Origin: Collinsella aerofaciens
GTDB lineage: Bacteria > Actinomycetota > Coriobacteriia > Coriobacteriales > Coriobacteriaceae
Assembly (NCBI RefSeq): GCF_015548375.1
Contig: NZ_JADMWW010000003.1
Location: 62,001 to 126,000, forward strand
Direction of reading: 5' to 3'
DNA: 64,000 bases
Below are positions 62,601-64,000 of this stretch, piece by piece (position 1 is the first letter of the stretch; each line of letters begins with the position of its first letter). The notes beneath the pieces are model-generated. The model was given only the letters and a program-made list of their open reading frames with translations, searched no databases and had not been told where the DNA came from. Position numbers and translations under genes: made by a program.

Positions 62601-62817
62601 GTCGTTCCATGTCGATTGTGGCGCGCTCGAGATGCCCTATGCCAAGACCGATGCCTATGCCGCGCTCGAGGCGAGCCGCCGAGCCCTCACCATCGCCGGC
62701 GTGGACGGCACGCGTCTGGCTTGCGCTCGTACCGAGGACGACCTGCCCCACAATGTCAACCCGACGAACATTGCCACGGTATCCGAGGTCGTGACCGAGG
62801 TTATCCGCCGTTCGTAG
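59659..62817 (+). CDS. M28-like membrane protein split by a large acidic insert
   Basis: 1052 residues. The N-terminus matches an M28 metallopeptidase with metal-site HYD (in VVVVAHYDSPRAE, about 137-139), but two transmembrane pairs interrupt it (about 55-90 and 160-205). After YTSGAVCNKSSVAAM (about 220-235) come about 640 acidic, Ala/Pro/Glu-rich residues with no fold, then the domain resumes at GHDIWFVATGASDCDGAG (about 915) and closes with HNVNPTNIATV. The bridging Asp is replaced (CN for DN), and the general-base Glu pair reads SD. It may be inactive. ATG 59659 follows GGAG. Confidence 0.72.
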   Translation: MANTQNYINHLLQNTGITPACSEEERLAAEDIAQIFRNHGFDPEVQEFNAPAPSRLAFAVTGILAFAGALLMGIGGGIGLVGTLLAIVGAVLYVLERTGHPVVSRLGKTGVSQNVIAYHKASGPLASPRNRPVVVVAHYDSPRAELLAREPYASYRALIAKLLPVATIAPAAVAILRILPLPGALKVLLWIVAILASLVALANAANIISNRHVLPYTSGAVCNKSSVAAMLGVMDNVAPFQGENEFPDDVPFDTYFGEQKRRAEEMARAAAEYAATQQQNDYGNTIEYEEPTYAEDEFGQPIAPDAQTEPEQGEAFDEQIEGFEGASADETLIGAIVPEDQNQAVQAEEFNDEVPAAEPAEEPAAAEPEPKLYRNAAGNIRFGSDAIRALGMLPESCTLDYEEGEEPTFEPEPAPVVTADDESAAVTAAVAEPEAVSAIDPAAGLDILAPAAPAQDVADESDDDYVEQPRRVSYESDTDFSAEIPAATPHADIASAFSSIGASASNFFKGALAKGRKFVDDFEEKRAAAREAAEQEAIAQQQAAEAARERAAQEFEQNEAMQSGPVDAAEATTSFESQQPTSADVVEVTTSFEAQQHVDSTMSFDAAQFDSTITFEKQGTAIAAPLPVSDEQGDAADDDEPIDAAEDESVEANSDEEQYAAADQGDSTEVEQEEVPAVSETPETDESRPYSTQIFTMPTPSGSGATVANVAPTQDETVDSLMAQISSQASPRPQINVPDPASAPSPAPSSSPLASVPDPSLPSMRQANVASRTSLFDLPDPSAQVNDPFATAQGPEPTSAPVAPSMPVASGAQPIETISAPAPAAPKSRKRGLGGLFGCKRKNEQDSMSDWLGVEDDYDAKKSGRGIGSWDNFEDDNDGWKGGATSSDGASSEDMLSAVASMGDDELLGHDIWFVATGASDCDGAGMKAFLASHRDKLRGVFFINLESVGAGRLSVVTVEGEQQLLKGDRRIMNLVSKVCKSFHVDCGALEMPYAKTDAYAALEASRRALTIAGVDGTRLACARTEDDLPHNVNPTNIATVSEVVTEVIRRS

Positions 62818-62838
62818 ACGGAGCTCTAAGGAGTCAAC

Positions 62839-63057
62839 GTGTTTTCGTATATTAAGCGCCATTGGCCTGTCTACGTGATTTTGACCTTGATTGCCATTGC
62901 GTTAGGATTTGGGGCTGCCTACATCGTGGGTGCAAAGGGCTCGACCCCCGCCTCCGCAATCAGCGAAGAGGTGGAGCAAGAACAGAGTACGGGTGCCGAT
63001 GGGATTCCTGAGTCCGAGCAGGCAATCGTTGATGGTGGATCTTCGTCTGCAGAGTAG
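62839..63057 (+). CDS. Small single-pass membrane protein
   Basis: 72 residues: a basic start MFSYIKRHWPVY, one membrane helix (about 12-31), then an acidic tail. GTG start with AAGGAG five bases upstream. It is 21 bases past the M28-like gene and most likely in the same operon. The acidic tail matches the composition of that protein's insert, but function is unknown. Confidence 0.72.
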   Translation: MFSYIKRHWPVYVILTLIAIALGFGAAYIVGAKGSTPASAISEEVEQEQSTGADGIPESEQAIVDGGSSSAE

Positions 63058-63078
63058 ATACGGCGATTTACATGATTG

Positions 63079-63116
63079 AAAGCGGGCGAGCCAGGGGACT
63101 GGCTCGCCCGCTTTTT
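63079..63116. terminator. Bidirectional terminator
   Basis: AAAGCGGGCGAGCCAG and CTGGCTCGCCCGCTTT form a perfect 16-bp stem with a 4-base loop. T-rich on the plus side (TTTTTC) and also T-rich (TTTCAATC) on the minus side. It serves the M28-like operon and the surface-protein gene facing it. Confidence 0.92.
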
Positions 63117-63123
63117 CATCGCG

Positions 63124-64000
63124 CTAGCGCTTCTTTGGGATCGACCTAAGGCGAGCGAACCATAGGGCTGCGGCACCCGAGGTCAGGAGCGCGGTGATGC
63201 AAGCGGCGATGGGAGCTGATCCTGTTGCCGGTAGGTCCTGCGGTAGGGTACAGCGTTGAATGACACGGTCATCGTCATGTGACTCAAGTTTATCGCCGCC
63301 GCCGTTGCGGCAAAGATCGACGTGTGCGCTGTTGGTGAGTGCGGTTTGGGGCGTATAAGCCGACGTCGCCTGCATGTGCACGATTGCGCCCCGAGCGTCT
63401 GTGCCAAGGATTGCTTTGGCATCGTCAAGATCGTCGTGCTCATCTTTGAGATCATCGCGGTTCCAAGAATCCGCATCGCTTCGAGTCGTAAAGTCGGCGG
63501 CTACCGCACCGTATTCAATGCGAATGCCCGTTACGACGGTATTGGACGCAAGGTCGAGTTCTTTCGCCTCGAGTGTGGTGGATTCCGTGGTCGAGACATC
63601 CGCCTTCCAGAGGTGCCAGCCGTCGTAATCGACGAGGCGGCAATCTTCACCCAGACTTTCCCTTACTTCGTCGGACTCAAGCCAAGGATTTTCGTGCCCA
63701 TCGTCAAGTGTCGCGTTTGCCGGCTCATCGACGTCTGTCGAGTCCAACGGCGTCGTGCGATACCACACGTTGCACAGACCATTGAGGTCGCCGATGGCGA
63801 CGGGGGTTTCGATTGAGACGAATCTCGCCGTATCGTCCTCGGCACACTCAAGATCATCGGTAATTGTAAACTCATCAACCCAGGTAGTTGAATCGTTTCG
63901 AGCGTCGATGGTATAGGAGAAAAGCCCATCCGTATTGGTTTGCATCGCGGCACGGTTTTTACCATCGCCGTTAGCCAACAGGCCCTTTTCGATAGGTTGG
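63124..64000 (-). CDS. LPXTG-anchored surface protein, 5' part beyond the window
   Basis: The last 292 codons are visible and the gene continues off the right edge. The C-terminus is a textbook cell-wall sorting signal: LPATG, then a hydrophobic stretch (SAPIAACITALLTSGAAALWF) and a basic end (RLRSIPKKR). Upstream are Asp/Thr-rich beta domains (DARNDSTTWVDEFTITDDLE and VRESLGEDCRLVDYDGWHLW), as in adhesin stalks of pilin-like proteins. It ends seven bases past a bidirectional terminator. Confidence 0.88.
   Translation of the reverse strand, partial: QPIEKGLLANGDGKNRAAMQTNTDGLFSYTIDARNDSTTWVDEFTITDDLECAEDDTARFVSIETPVAIGDLNGLCNVWYRTTPLDSTDVDEPANATLDDGHENPWLESDEVRESLGEDCRLVDYDGWHLWKADVSTTESTTLEAKELDLASNTVVTGIRIEYGAVAADFTTRSDADSWNRDDLKDEHDDLDDAKAILGTDARGAIVHMQATSAYTPQTALTNSAHVDLCRNGGGDKLESHDDDRVIQRCTLPQDLPATGSAPIAACITALLTSGAAALWFARLRSIPKKR

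Overview
The window reads as the replication-origin region of a high-GC Coriobacteriia chromosome, most likely Collinsella or a close relative. That is inferred from gene order (gyrA-gyrB-dciA-recF-dnaN-dnaA, then divergent rpmH-rnpA-yidD-yidC-jag-rsmG-parA-parB), GC-rich codon use, a class B sortase, and a GHKL-ATPase gene beside dnaA. Nearly all genes left of about 47 kb are on the minus strand, and most right of it are on the plus strand. This strand switch, an AT-rich triplet tract, DnaA-box-like sites and three parS sites place oriC at about 43.6-47.3 kb.

Left flank (1-12.8 kb). After a truncated sortase gene and purE comes a repeat-rich spacer with a nested palindrome, a 201-bp element with 27-bp terminal inverted repeats, and tandem hairpins. 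A beta-glucoside / chitobiose-type PTS cluster follows: ROK kinase, two GH1 phospho-glucosidases, IIA, IIB, IIC, a YdjC/ChbG-like deacetylase and an RpiR regulator. The same palindrome (TTTCA-N5-TGAAA) precedes both transcription units, so I infer one regulon. Next come an orphan ribbon-helix-helix antitoxin with a 22-codon toxin relic, a DUF1016 nuclease and a truncated EamA transporter.

Housekeeping block (12.8-36 kb). This holds carB/carA, an ABC exporter, a NUDIX hydrolase, purD, purA, the rpsF-ssb-rpsR-rplI-dnaB cluster, two tRNA-Ser genes, typA and a DUF151 nuclease. Set among them is a DUF559-like gene bracketed by about 80-bp inverted, self-palindromic repeats, which I regard as a possible mobile cassette. 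Ile/Ala tRNAs lie downstream of gyrA.

Origin core (36-52.4 kb). GyrA has an unusual acidic N-terminal extension. dnaA is preceded by an ATPase/winged-helix gene that sits exactly at the strand switch. Three perfect parS sites spaced exactly 39 bp apart lie before parA. The rsmG-parB stretch looks richer in AT than its surroundings.

Right flank (52.4-64 kb). This contains rlmN, ddl, a DnaQ-type exonuclease fused to a DinG-type helicase, a convergent overlapping pair of WYL regulators resembling PafB/PafC, a strange M28-peptidase-like membrane protein whose fold is split by a roughly 640-residue acidic insert and which lacks key catalytic residues, and the 3' end of an LPATG-anchored surface-protein gene. 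I see no rRNA, CRISPR array or prophage.
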